Shown: positions 45,565-55,700 of the stretch, in pieces | Layout: every line of letters starts with the position of its first letter | Numbering within the stretch: position 1 is the stretch's first letter | NCBI GenBank assembly: GCA_033239525.1 | Contig: BSYO01000019.1 | Location: forward strand, 7,189,006-7,253,005 | DNA length: 64,000 bases | Direction of reading: 5' to 3' | From: Nepenthes gracilis | Lineage: Eukaryota; Streptophyta; Magnoliopsida; Caryophyllales; Nepenthaceae | Notes under the pieces: model-generated | What the model was told of the DNA's origin: nothing | Seen by the model: only the letters and a program-made list of their open reading frames with translations | Databases searched by the model: none | Program-made: the position numbers and the translations under genes

Positions 45565-47809
45565 TATAACGACCCATAAGGATTGACCCTTGACCAGATC
45601 ATTAATCAGTCATGAACCGATAACCGAGTCCGTAAGTGATTGTTCTAAATTAATTAAGAAAATTAACTCGAATCGACCCCAAACCGAATATCAAACCAGC
45701 ATTTGAACCAGCAAAATATATCATGGTAAATCTGAATTTTTACACATGAAAAAGTTAGTGATAAAGCTACTAAAATGGATAATGTATTGATTTTTGTTAT
45801 AAGTTACAATTTGTTTGTATTATTACATCTTATATTCGATACTATGGAAATTTGTATGGAAGCTTTGTAAGTCTGATTTTTTACTTGGATAAATATTTTC
45901 TCCCAGAATGGAGAAAATAAATGAATAAAAAACTATGAACAATGTGAAAATTTTCATATAAAGTTTTGATCATTAATTAAGAAATCTGGACTAAGAATTT
46001 ACTTTCAGCGAGTGATATTTTCTGATATACCTTAAGATATTACAGTGAAAACTGAAGGACTACCCCTAAGCCATGGGAAAACTTTTTGTGGTATATTGAC
46101 TAATGGCCCTGTATACTCAGCTATAAGTATACCACATATTGGAAATTGGCAATAGATTGTGTGAAATAATACAATCTTTTTTCTCGATAACCACTCTGTT
46201 ATCTAATAATGCCTACTGGCCCTAATCCCTCAAGATAGGTGATAAGTAAGAATTTAGAAGATAAAGATTGAAAGAGCATGCATATCTATATGAATTATGT
46301 TCCTCTGATATCTGTATATGTTTACTTGAAGTATAAAAATATGCATATCTTTATTCATAGTGTCTTGTTGAATATTTAGCTCACTCACTTGGCTTTTTTG
46401 CAACCCCTCAGTTGGGATGTACAAGTTGATATCTGGTGATCAGAGTGGCACAGCAGAAGGTGATTAGGATTGGACGATGATAAATTATTATGTATTGGAT
46501 ATATTTGATGTTAGGAATGTACTCTGTGCTGTAATAAATAAATATGTCTTTATACCATTTGATGTTGATCATTTAGTCATTTGACTTGATGAAAATTAAT
46601 GAACGGACCCTTGACTCGTTCATTAATCAGTCATGAATCGATAACTGAGTTCGTAAGTGATTATTCTAAAATTAATTAAGGAAATCAAGCCGAATCGACT
46701 CCAAATTGAATATCGAACCGACATCCAAACTAACCAAATATATCATGATAAATCTGAATTTTCGCATATGAAAAAGTTAGTGATAAAGCTACCAAAACGG
46801 ACAATACATTGATTTTTGTTATAAGTTATAGTTTATTTGTATTATTGCATCTTATGTTCGATACTATAGAAATTTGTGTGGAAGCTTTGTAAATTTAATT
46901 TTTAACTTAGATAAGTATTTTCTCCCAAAATGGAGAGAATAAATAAATAAAAAACTATGAACAATGCGAAAACTTCTATATAAAATTTTGAGCATTGATT
47001 AAGATAACTGGACTAAGGATTTACTTTCAACGGGTAATATTTCCTAACATACCTTAGGATATTATAATGGAAACTCAAGAATTGTCTCTGGGCCACGGGA
47101 GAACTTTTGGTAGCATATTGACTATTGGCTCTATATACTGGATTATAAGTATATCACATATTATAAATTGACCTTAAATTGTGTGGAATAACACAATTTT
47201 TTCCTTAATTAACCGCTCTGTTAGCTAATTAAGCCTACTAGCCCTATCCTCCAAGACAGGTGATAAGTAAGAATTTAGAAGATAAAGATTGAAAGAGCAT
47301 AATATCTATATGAATTATGTTCCTTTGATATCTGTATAAGTTTACTTTAAATATAAAAATATGCATGTCTTTATTAATTATATCTTATTAAGTATTTAGT
47401 TCACTCACTTGCTGTTTTTCCTAACCCCTCAGATAGAAGGTACAAGTTGATATGTAGTGATTAAAGTGGCACAGTGGAAGGTGATTAGGATTAGACGATG
47501 ATGAATTGTAATATATTGGATAAATTTGATGTTAGAAATATACTCCGTGCTGTAATAAATAAATATATCTTTATACCATTTGGTGTTGATTATTTAGTTA
47601 TACGTCCACAAATTTTTATGGATATTATTTTTGCTTTCGCCGAATTTTGTGGTGATGACTTTTGATTCCTAATAGCATCTCTAAAGAGTCTGACACCGTA
47701 TTCAAGTCATACAGGGTTAGATGGATCCTGTGCATAATAATTATATATTTATGGACTTATATATAATATAACGTTTCATTAAGTGTAAATGATGACGTGG
47801 GACGTGACA
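45565..47809 (+). repeat. LTR-like sequence with a 1.0-kb internal tandem duplication
   Basis: Copy A (45585-46580) and copy B (46606-47601) align without large gaps at an offset of 1021 bp, joined by 25 bp. Only copy B continues into an LTR-like end (TAGATGGATCCTGTGCATAA ... GACGTGACA, to 47809). Each copy has the landmarks seen in other Tekay-like LTRs here: TACCTTAxGATATTACAxTG and GATGTACAAGTTGATA. The start TATAACGACCC (45565) resembles an LTR start with a G-to-A change. Confidence 0.75.
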
Positions 47810-49393
47810 CAAGTTGATGTCAACAACTGACCTAAATATATAATAATCAGTTAAATTAGAGGATCCAAAAGTCACACCCAAAAAGTGGTCCCAATTATTG
47901 ATCACACTATGAAGTCAAAACATGCATAAGGAGGTTTGTCCACACACAAAATTAGAATAAATAATAACCACAATGGTCTTACTAACAAACAGACTGAATC
48001 CACTATATTATTAACAAAATCATCATCCGAATTAACTTAAACATTATAAATTGCTGTTTGGAGACAATTTACGGCAATATAATATCAAATTTTTACATTC
48101 TAATTCTACATCCTTAACCCGTCTTCCAAGGCAGCCATGCTCTTCCTGCAAGTGTGTCCCAAGTTTGTTAATTTGAAAGGATTAGTATAAAAATAAAAGT
48201 AAAAATGAGCTAATTACTTAATAAAGCATATAATTTTTCATTATCAAACATATTATTTACCTCAAAACCTGCTAGAAGGGACATGATCAAAAATTCAAAT
48301 GCAAAGTCTTATAATTTTGATAATAATCATGCATAATTTTAATAGATAATTCAATTTCTTATCCTAACCAAAATACTGTGAAAACATGCTCAAATCGTGC
48401 TGTTTTTTATGGATTGAAGGCCAGTAGGATCATGCATATTATTTACCTCAAAACCTGCTAGAAGGGACATGATCAAAAATTCAAATGCAAAGTCTTATAA
48501 TTTTGATAATAATCATGCATAATTTTAATAGATAATTCAATTTCTTATCCTAACCAAAATACTGTGAAAACATGCTCAAATCGTGCTGTTTTTTATGGAT
48601 CGAGGGCCAATAGGATCTCAACAACAAATGAGCGAATAATCAAAACCGATTATATTTGATCCACACAAACAAAGACCTTATACTACTATTCAAATTTGTA
48701 ATGAGACCGTCATACATATAATCCTATAAACGAGACCGAACACTGCTTTCACCCAAGAAAGAGAGATTTGAATCTCGATTACCACAATAATATATTAAGA
48801 CATATTATAATATATCACTACTGATTTCTTATAATGGTTCAATGCATAATGAAGGAAAAACTCTACACAAATACAATAGTCTTTTGTATTTCCTTATTTT
48901 GAAGAAAATATTATTAATTCTTTTACAAATTGTAAAGTTTTCTATCAACTTATCTCAGGTTCTTGTCATACAATGACTTAAATTTTTTGTAGGAATTTAA
49001 ACACGTTTATTTTAAAACATATAATACTACATTATAATTTTCTTAATATGTGGATTGTCTACATCAAAACTACATAAGAAAATTAGTAGAATTTTATAGT
49101 TCTAACATTTTATTTCTATTAACAAATATGTAGGGATAATTCATAGTAATTTGGAGAAATGCATAGCATAAACTATATGGATTTTTGGACATGCCGAATA
49201 GTATGTATGAAAATCAAACATGCAAGAGTATTAAATGAAGATATCATTACATATATGAAAGAAAATTGTAGAAATTAGCTAAACAATATAATATACATAG
49301 GTTTGAATATGAATTTCATATAATATTACAGAAAATGAGAAAAATAGCACATACATGTAATGAATAAACATCTTAAGTACATACATACAGTAC
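47810..49393 (-). repeat. 5' LTR of E7, piece 2
   Basis: Continues the E7 LTR from the second CAAGT. It matches 34587-35380 in order (GTTGATGTCAACAA, CTTATACTACTATTCAA, ACAATAGTCTTTT). It ends at the AGTAC duplication (49389-49393) of E9 and contains a 186-bp duplication. Confidence 0.85.
48249..48617. repeat. Tandem duplication of 186 bp
   Basis: 48249-48434 and 48435-48617 are nearly identical (CATATTATTTACCTC ... GGATCATG). The first difference I see is at TATGGATTGAAGGCCAGTA versus TATGGATCGAGGGCCAATA. The E7 3' LTR has only one copy, so it arose after insertion. Confidence 0.9.
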
Positions 49394-50401
49394 TGTTGCG
49401 TCCCAGGCCCGCGGTTACCGTACGGATTAGGGAGCCTTCAGATTCCTTAGCACGTGGCGGCGTCGATCGAAGGGTCCGGTCTCCGTCTCTATGAACCTGG
49501 ACCTGCACAACACAAACCACAAACAAGAGGTCAGGGGTCCGGTAGGATTTCTCCCACCGAGGCCGCTCCGACGCTCAAGTCAGCAAATTTTTGCAATAAA
49601 CGGAAATGGTGCACGCTAAGGGCGGTGCGTGGATGAATGCTGTGAAAGCATAAGAGATGCTCATGTGGTGATATGGAGAATGCATTGAGCAGGTGGTAGA
49701 AGGCCTGGCTTCCTTGGTGCATCGCAATGGATGGCTGACTTTCCCTTAGTCTGAGTAGACGTCGGATGAGTAATTGTGAGCTTGCTCTTGCTATGCGGAA
49801 GTGAGTTTACCCTCAGTTCCAGTTCGTCCCTTTCTTGGGATTAAGTGGAGAAGGAGGAAGCTCAGAGCTGGTTGAGTTTGATCTGGAATCAGTATTCAGC
49901 CAGAAGAAGATGAAGAAAAGATCGGGGGAGAAGAAGAAGATCCTTTTCTCTGCGGGGCGTGAGGGCTCTTATAGGCCTCTTCCCGTTGGACTCTGGGCAC
50001 CAAAATGCCCGTTGCTAGGGCTACCACGCCGCTGGTCACTGTTGTGGACCGCCGGTCATGCCGGTTGTCCTTTTGTCGTGGATGGCACGCTTCTGAGCGT
50101 TGTCGGCCACGCCCGATTTCTCCCCTGAGCGGGGATTGGTTGCACACTGGGATAGAGCAGAGCTGGCGCATTTACCCGACCACTCCTCTATTGGCTAGCC
50201 TTTGCGCCTCTTTGCCGATTTCCGTAAAACGCATTAAATGCGTTGCGAGGGGATCCGTTGTCTTACGCTAGCATGGGCTCTGACGCTTCTCTTGACCACT
50301 GGTCCGGGCTGACAATTTCATGTGGGCCTTTGGACCTTTCGCGGGCCGGAGATTCCTTCATGGGCTTGGCGATTCTCATGGGCCAGACATGGGACCAAAC
50401 A
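49394..50401 (-). repeat. 3' LTR of E9
   Basis: In plus orientation TGTTGCGTCCC ... GGGACCAAACA, 1008 bp. It aligns throughout with 55701-56716 except for a replaced tract near 50140-50170. Most differences are transitions. Confidence 0.9.
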
Positions 50402-50688
50402 CTAGCCCCCATTCCCCGGGCCGGCGGTGCTCGGGCCCGCATGTTCCTGGGCCCATTTCTCGCAGCCTCCCTCATCCTTCCTCGTGCCGCGTTACCTTTT
50501 GTCATTTTCTGAGTTCGCGCCTTCCCAGGAGCCAAGGCAGGCTTTTCAGGGGCTTCCATGACCCGCCACTTCGTTGGGCGAGATTCCTGCGCCTTGGGTT
50601 GCGTCTGACCAGCGGTCTCCCCTGTTGCATGAAAGATGCTCACTGGATGCCGTGTTGCGTTGGGCAAGAGGATGGCTTGCGCGTCGCC

Positions 50689-50698
50689 CATAAATAGG
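50689..50698 (+). promoter_or_regulatory. TATA-like box upstream of antisense unit 1
   Basis: CATAAATAGG, about 55 bp before an ATG at 50752. Antisense to the element. Suggests a separate promoter for unit 1. Confidence 0.45.
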
Positions 50699-52450
50699 AG
50701 GGGTACTCAAGCAAGTGAAGTTCATCCCTTAGCAGCCAGCAGAGAGGCAATGAGAAGATTCTGGCCTTTTCCGCCCTTGGCGGGCGTTCGAGAAAGAGTT
50801 GGATGGATCAGCCGAATGCTTGAAGCTCTTGATGAAGACCGTTGTAACCCTCATTCTGCAATTCGCCTTCTTTGCTAACGAGAGTGGCTCGGCTATTCTG
50901 CCATCATCGCGCGCTCCTTCCCGGGTTGTGGCCTGGCTGACCTGGGCAGAGCCTCGGTGGAATCCTTGCGGGTATCTTCACCTGTAAGGTGAAGGCTTTC
51001 ACACGTGCTCTTCCCATGCGTCAAGCTAGAGCGCCAACCATGGAAGGATCTCGAGGTCAGTAGCCCTCCGTGGAAGCTGGGTTTCTCACCCTACTTTCTC
51101 GGAGCGCTTTCCTGGCCTCGGTGCTTCCTGCACCCTATTGTATTGGACTCCGGCGACTTCCACCAGCAGATGCTCTGCGCCTCCAAACCAGTCCGCTCAG
51201 TGAACCACCGACGGCTCCAGTCGTGGTGATCTAATGTGGATCATGTTCGCCCAGCTCATCTGGGACATGGCACAGGAGCATACGGGGCTTCGCACCGTTG
51301 TCTTCCTTCGTCTTTCTCGCAGCCTTATCGCTGTAGCCTTTGTACTTTGTAAGAAAGGTAGCCTCTTTTTGCCTTCATTCTCATCTTGTCTATGTGCGTA
51401 TTTTTCCGTTGCCGGGCGTTTTACCCCGAAGATCACGTGTAACTTTGTGAGAGCTTGAGGAGTCTCTGTCAGCAGTTACGTCTCTTGGGGTGGCCGGCGC
51501 ATTTAATTCCTGTGTGGTCAGGAGACGTCGCGTCGTGGAGCCCCTCTTTGGAAACGCGCGAGATTTTAGGAGCCTCCCACGTGTAAAATCCTCATTGGCC
51601 ACGCCTTAATGCTTCCTGTCTTTTGGAGTTGCCGCCTCTTCAGGAGAAAACTCCCCTATCTAAACACGCCGTTTTCTCCTGGAACCAGGCACTCCTTTGC
51701 ATTTGCACGTTTTATTGGCAGTTTGCCTCTTCTGTGCGTGTCTTCTTGCTACAAAATCAATGGAAGATACCTCTAGTGACACGGGACACTCTTCTGACGA
51801 GTCTGAGTTTGGCTCTCACACTCCCGTGACTTCAGGAGCCGGCACTTCAGGGGGGCTCGCTCCGAAGCCACAGTTGCTGGTCCTTCTCAGAATCGGGGAG
51901 CGCCTCCGGGTTTTGAGAGGGTCCAGCCACATCGGGGGGCGGCTGCGGCTGATGTGGAGTGGTTCAGGGCCCGTGTTGCACATTTGGAAAGTGCTTGGGC
52001 CGAGTCGGAGGCTAGGGCCACACGTCTGGTTGTGCCAATGTGGGGGCACAGGCCCGCATATTGGCCCTCGAAGGAGAGGTCGAGCAACTCAAGCGGCAAC
52101 ATGAGGCTAAGGTCGCTGGGCTACGGGCGGAGGCTAGGATCACTCACCTCATTGGCGCCGATGTGGATGCGTCGGCCCGCACAGTGGCACTTGAAGAAGA
52201 GATCGAGCGACTGAAGAAACGACATGAGGCTGAGGTCGTCGGGCTTCGATCGGAGCTGAGGACGAGGCTCCGACCAGATGGAGTGAACCCTGTCTTGGAT
52301 AAGACTTACTTTGACGCCGTTAGGCTTTGCAAAGGCTGGCCTCCGCTGGAGGATCCAAGCTTCCGCATGGGTGTTCTAGATCCTCGCAACTCACTCGCCA
52401 AGACTCGAGATCAGTTGGTGGACTATCACGTTCAAAGCTCTTCCACTGGC
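50690..52450 (+). pseudogene. E9 antisense unit 1: truncated coiled-coil ORF
   Basis: A TATA-like CATAAATAGG lies at 50689-50698. After about 1 kb with no recognised product, the ATG at 51760 opens MEDTSSDTGHSSDESEFGS, an acidic serine-rich start. Following shifts lead through coiled-coil text (FRARVAHLESAWAESEARA; LALEGEVEQLKRQHEAKV; LEEEIERLKKRHEAEV, 52040-52260) to the conserved module TYFDAVRLCKGW and FRMGVLDPRN (to about 52390). The Transposase_28-like N-terminal domain is absent. At least two frameshifts occur. The GC-rich stretch 50750-51450 has ORFs I do not recognise and could be captured host sequence. Confidence 0.55.
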
Positions 52451-52834
52451 CATTGGGACCATAGCCGCCTTCGTCGTTGTCGTGCTTCTTCCTCTCTTTT
52501 TTTTTTTGTAACCGTTGTAACGGGATTTGTTGATATAATGGAAGTTGTTATTTTGTCGCTCCTCTTTGTCTTCCGAGTTCCTCCCTTCTTGATTGGTTTT
52601 TCCGTTTTGTGCTACTGTGCGCTTCTTCATGGGCTCTACTATCGTGAGCCTTTATTTAATGCGCCGACGCCAGCATGGATCCTCGCCAGACGGCTGAGGG
52701 GACGCGCCTGTTAGTCTGGCGTTAGCCATCATTGCGAACGATTCGGATCTTGCGGTGCGTTGTGGAGCAAGCACGTGTCCTGATCTCCCGTGGCGGTGCC
52801 ATTTCAGTTTCCCGCCTTTTGGCTTTCCGTTGCC

Positions 52835-52842
52835 TATTTAAA
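52835..52842 (+). promoter_or_regulatory. TATA-like box upstream of antisense unit 2
   Basis: TATTTAAA, 72-79 bp before the ATG at 52914. A pyrimidine-rich leader (CGCTTCCTTTCCTCTG) follows, consistent with a plant promoter and transcription start. Confidence 0.55.
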
Positions 52843-52913
52843 CCAATCGGGATCGCTTCCTTTCCTCTGCTGACATTTTTCCTGCAATCGTACTTGCGTC
52901 TTTCGAGGGAGAA

Positions 52914-54832
52914 ATGGCGATAAAGAGAGAAAGTTCTTCTTCCTCCCAGGCTCCCAGAGCAGCACGTCGTGGTGTTCATAACACCAAGTCCGCCTTGACT
53001 GCAGGGGTCATTGCTTCTCTCGTGGTCGATTATGGCCTTCCTAGTGACTGGAGTTGCCGTGCTCCTGGCGTATTGGATAGAGCCAGCGCCCCCCAGCAGG
53101 CTTCATTACGGTGTACGAGCACCATCTGAAGGGGGGCTTCGTTATCCGACGCACTGCACGCTGTATGCCCTGGTGGACGCGCTGGGAGTTCCGATGGCAA
53201 GGCTGCACCCCAACGCCTTGCGCTATCTGGTGTCCTTGTGCATTTTTGCCATCCTTCACGGTGGCTCTTTTGATGCCAAGGCAGCGAGATTAATCTTCCG
53301 GTTCACGGAGTCGGAGGATTGGGTGTCGATGTCCCCCAAGGCAGGGTTTCACTTTCGCGGCACCAACCCTGACTCAGTGAAGGGCTGGAAGGAGCGCTTC
53401 TTCTTTTTGCAGGAGCCCCCTGACTCTGAGCTCCTGAGGGTGTGGGGCCCTATTTCAGAGTACTTTCAGGACAAGCCAACTGATGGGGATGCTACGGAGT
53501 CAACGAAGCTGATATCCGCCATTAAATCTGAAGTGGCGAAGTTTTCGATCCAGGGTTACTTCCTAACCTCCATCACGTTCGAGGCCTGCCAATGGGGGCC
53601 TCGTTCGGGATGGGCGATCGCTGGACCGGGCAAGAGAGATCCTGGAGATACAGTCGCTCCTCCACCGTCCGGGGGGAATGAGGAGGAGAGCTGCTCATTG
53701 CTTGAGTCGTCGACGGATGACGATGAGGACGAGGCCGCCCTTAAGAGGCTGAGGGAAGCCGAGGGGACTTCTTCGAGGAGGTCCAGGAATGGATCGCCGG
53801 CCCTTCCGTTGTGGTGGGAAGTCCTGCTTCAAAGAGACCCATGAGCGCGGTCGCCAAGGGGGAAACCGTCGAGCCGTCGTCGACTTCGGTCGCGGAGTTA
53901 GCTACTCGCGAAGTCTGCGAGGTGGAGTCTCTACCCACTGGGAGTCCCCTCGCTTGCTCTGCTGCAGCGGCGATGGATGATGTCGTCATTCTTGAGGGCC
54001 CGGAGGGGCCGTTTATAGCCACGCCTGCGCTGGTACCGGAGGCTAGGGGGCATGTGGAGTCGTCAGTGATCTTCGTGGAGCCCATTTCGGAATACAGGCT
54101 CCCGTGCTCGCCGCTGATCCGGTTTAGGCCGACGAAGGGGAAGCCGGGATGTCCTCGTGGCAGGAGTCGCCGAGCGTTCCTACGGCATCCAGCCTTCCTA
54201 TCAGCCCTCCTCCAGCAGGCGAAGGAGCGGAACCCCAAGGAAAGGCTCTTTCAGGCGATCTTGCGCGTTCTCCGAGCACGGCTCCTGCTCAGGTACGGTT
54301 GTTTCCATCTGGCATTTCTTTTTCGTTGCACGCTTTGGGAGTGTCTCTAATGTCGTTTCTTATGCAGGCTTCAGGTGGCGTCAACCCTTTTGTGGCGTTG
54401 ACCGCCCTTCATGCGGACTTGCAGCAGGTTATCTCCAGTGGGGGAGCCCAATTCGCGTCTCTCGAAGAGGAGAATGGGCGCCTGCAGCAGAGAGTGGCGC
54501 AGCTGGAAGCCCTACTTGTCGCCTCAGAGGCTCGTGTTGCCAGGCTGGTTACTGACATGGTTGGTCGGTACTCCCCGTCGGAGTCACGGCTGGCATTGGA
54601 GGCTCGATTTTGGGATGGCATCCGCCTATGCCGCAAGATCGTTTCCTTGGTGGCTCCCCACATTCCTGAGGGCGTCCTTCATCCAGGGAATTCCGGGATA
54701 CAGGAGGCATCCCGCCTGAAGGATTTTCATGAGGAGGCTGGTCCGTCTAGTTTGCTGGATTTGTCTCCGCCTGTGTTGGTCGTTAGACCATCTTTTGTTC
54801 TTGTATCGCACTTGTTCCTTATGTATGAATGA
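52914..54832 (+). pseudogene. E9 antisense unit 2: Transposase_28-like protein with coiled coil, frameshifted
   Basis: Function unknown. The start MAIKRESSSSSQAPRAAR (52914) leads to LVVDYGLPSDW. After two shifts (about 53100 and 53142) comes YALVDALGVPMARLHPNALR (53164-53223), FTESEDWVSMSPKAGFHF and KGWKERFFFL, the domain resembling plant putative gypsy-type transposon proteins (Transposase_28). An acidic linker (SSTDDDEDEAALKRL) follows. Two further shifts (about 53770 and 54130) lead to a serine/proline-rich linker, a possible 75-nt intron (54293-54367), then a coiled coil (FASLEEENGRLQQRVAQLE) and the module RFWDGIRLCRKI and EGVLHPGN, stopping at 54830-54832. About 600 residues in all. 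It is the most complete of four copies. The four shifts may be decay or assembly error. Confidence 0.7.
54293..54367 (+). other. Possible 75-nt phase-0 intron in antisense unit 2
   Basis: Starts CAG|GTACGG and ends TTTCTTATGCAG|GC with a T-rich 3' half. Its length is a multiple of three and it has no stop, so the protein can read with or without it. Retaining it adds a hydrophobic 25-residue stretch between two polar linkers, which argues that it is an intron. Confidence 0.55.
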
Positions 54833-55569
54833 AAAGTGTCTTTCTATTCTTTGCACTTGTGCTCCTTCTATCGTAGAATGTCGCTTGCGGTCTTCGCTTG
54901 CTTTCATCCGTTGGATTACGCTTCATGCTTGAACGTTAGGCTCTTTGGAGCCACTGTTGCTAAGGCCCTATCCAGGCGCCTTCTTGCGTGGTGCTCGTCC
55001 TTCGTAAGAGGACGTCATCACAGCTCACACGTTTGGGGGGCTCGATCCAGTGGAGCGGATGTCGTCGCCAAGCCCCTGGAGCCACAACGAGGGTCAGCGC
55101 AGCTGTCAGGCCACGGTAACTAAACTCCTGGGTCTAGGACTCGGTCGCGTATGATTGCAGGAGGTGTGTCGCCCCCTCAAAGCGTTATAATCACCAAGTT
55201 GAGGTCCTAGCCCACGACTGGCCAGTAGGCGAGGGTGCTCTCTTCCTTACGTTCGAGAAGGTCGCCGCACGCCTACTATTTTTTGCCCCCTAAGGTTTTG
55301 TCGACCGTAGATTGGGGACTTTAGAAGCCCCCAGGCCTGATGCTTTGACCGCCTAGGTCCTTTCGGTGAGATGTCCCAGCCTGCGGCTGGCTGCCAAAGG
55401 GCTATCTAGCGCGGGGCTTAGTCTCTGGGTGGCCGCTTGGGCCCACTGGCGCGGAGGTAAAATGCGTAAAGCCGTCCCCAGGCCATCTGGCGTGGGGACG
55501 GAGCCCTGGGACTGTCAATTTTTGACCGCCTGGCACTGGGCCAAGGACTAGTTTTATGGACAGAGGAAG
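54833..55569. other. E9 region between antisense ORF and gag remnant
   Basis: No coding sequence recognised on either strand. It corresponds to the downstream region of the antisense unit; the deletion that removed gag and pol must lie within it. Confidence 0.5.
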
Positions 55570-55629
55570 CTTCATTTGGTCGACGACCTCCATCGCCGGA
55601 GTACTAGCTTGTGCTAGAGTGTTTACCAT
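55570..55629 (-). pseudogene. gag start remnant of E9
   Basis: The minus-strand ATG at 55629-55627 opens MVNTLAQASTPAMEVVDQ, parallel to the E5 gag start MVNTRVQASEPARD. Homology is lost after about 20 codons. Confidence 0.65.
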
Positions 55630-55680
55630 CTTCTGAGGTTCAGGAATAAGGTGGAAAAGAGACACTTGGCTTTTCATCAG

Positions 55681-55700
55681 TTTCCCACAGACGGCGCCAA
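55681..55700 (-). promoter_or_regulatory. Primer-binding site of E9
   Basis: Minus strand TTGGCGCCGTCTGTGGGAA, directly after the LTR end GACGCAACA. It proves that E9 is read from high to low coordinates. Confidence 0.9.

Larger units (their letters stand above)
41203..47809 (+). mobile_element. E8: composite insertion with CAAGT target duplication
   Basis: Flanked by CAAGT at 41198-41202 and 47810-47814, within one continuous E7 LTR sequence (compare TTACAAGTCGATGTC near 34590). The ends are TGTAAGGCCC and GACGTGACA, as for an LTR element. Inside, three unlike parts are joined: an LTR plus gag of a chromovirus-like element (41203 to about 43248), a pol-less Tat-like segment with antisense-type ORF and minus-strand gag (about 43249-45420), and a tandemly duplicated LTR (45565-47809). 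Either later insertions and deletions remodelled one element, or template switching made a chimera. Confidence 0.7.

Noticed and set aside
50263..50697. ORFs of 125-142 codons on both strands near 50.3-50.7 kb
   Set aside because: They overlap the E9 LTR end and GC-rich leader, have no domain, and are not kept in the other LTR.
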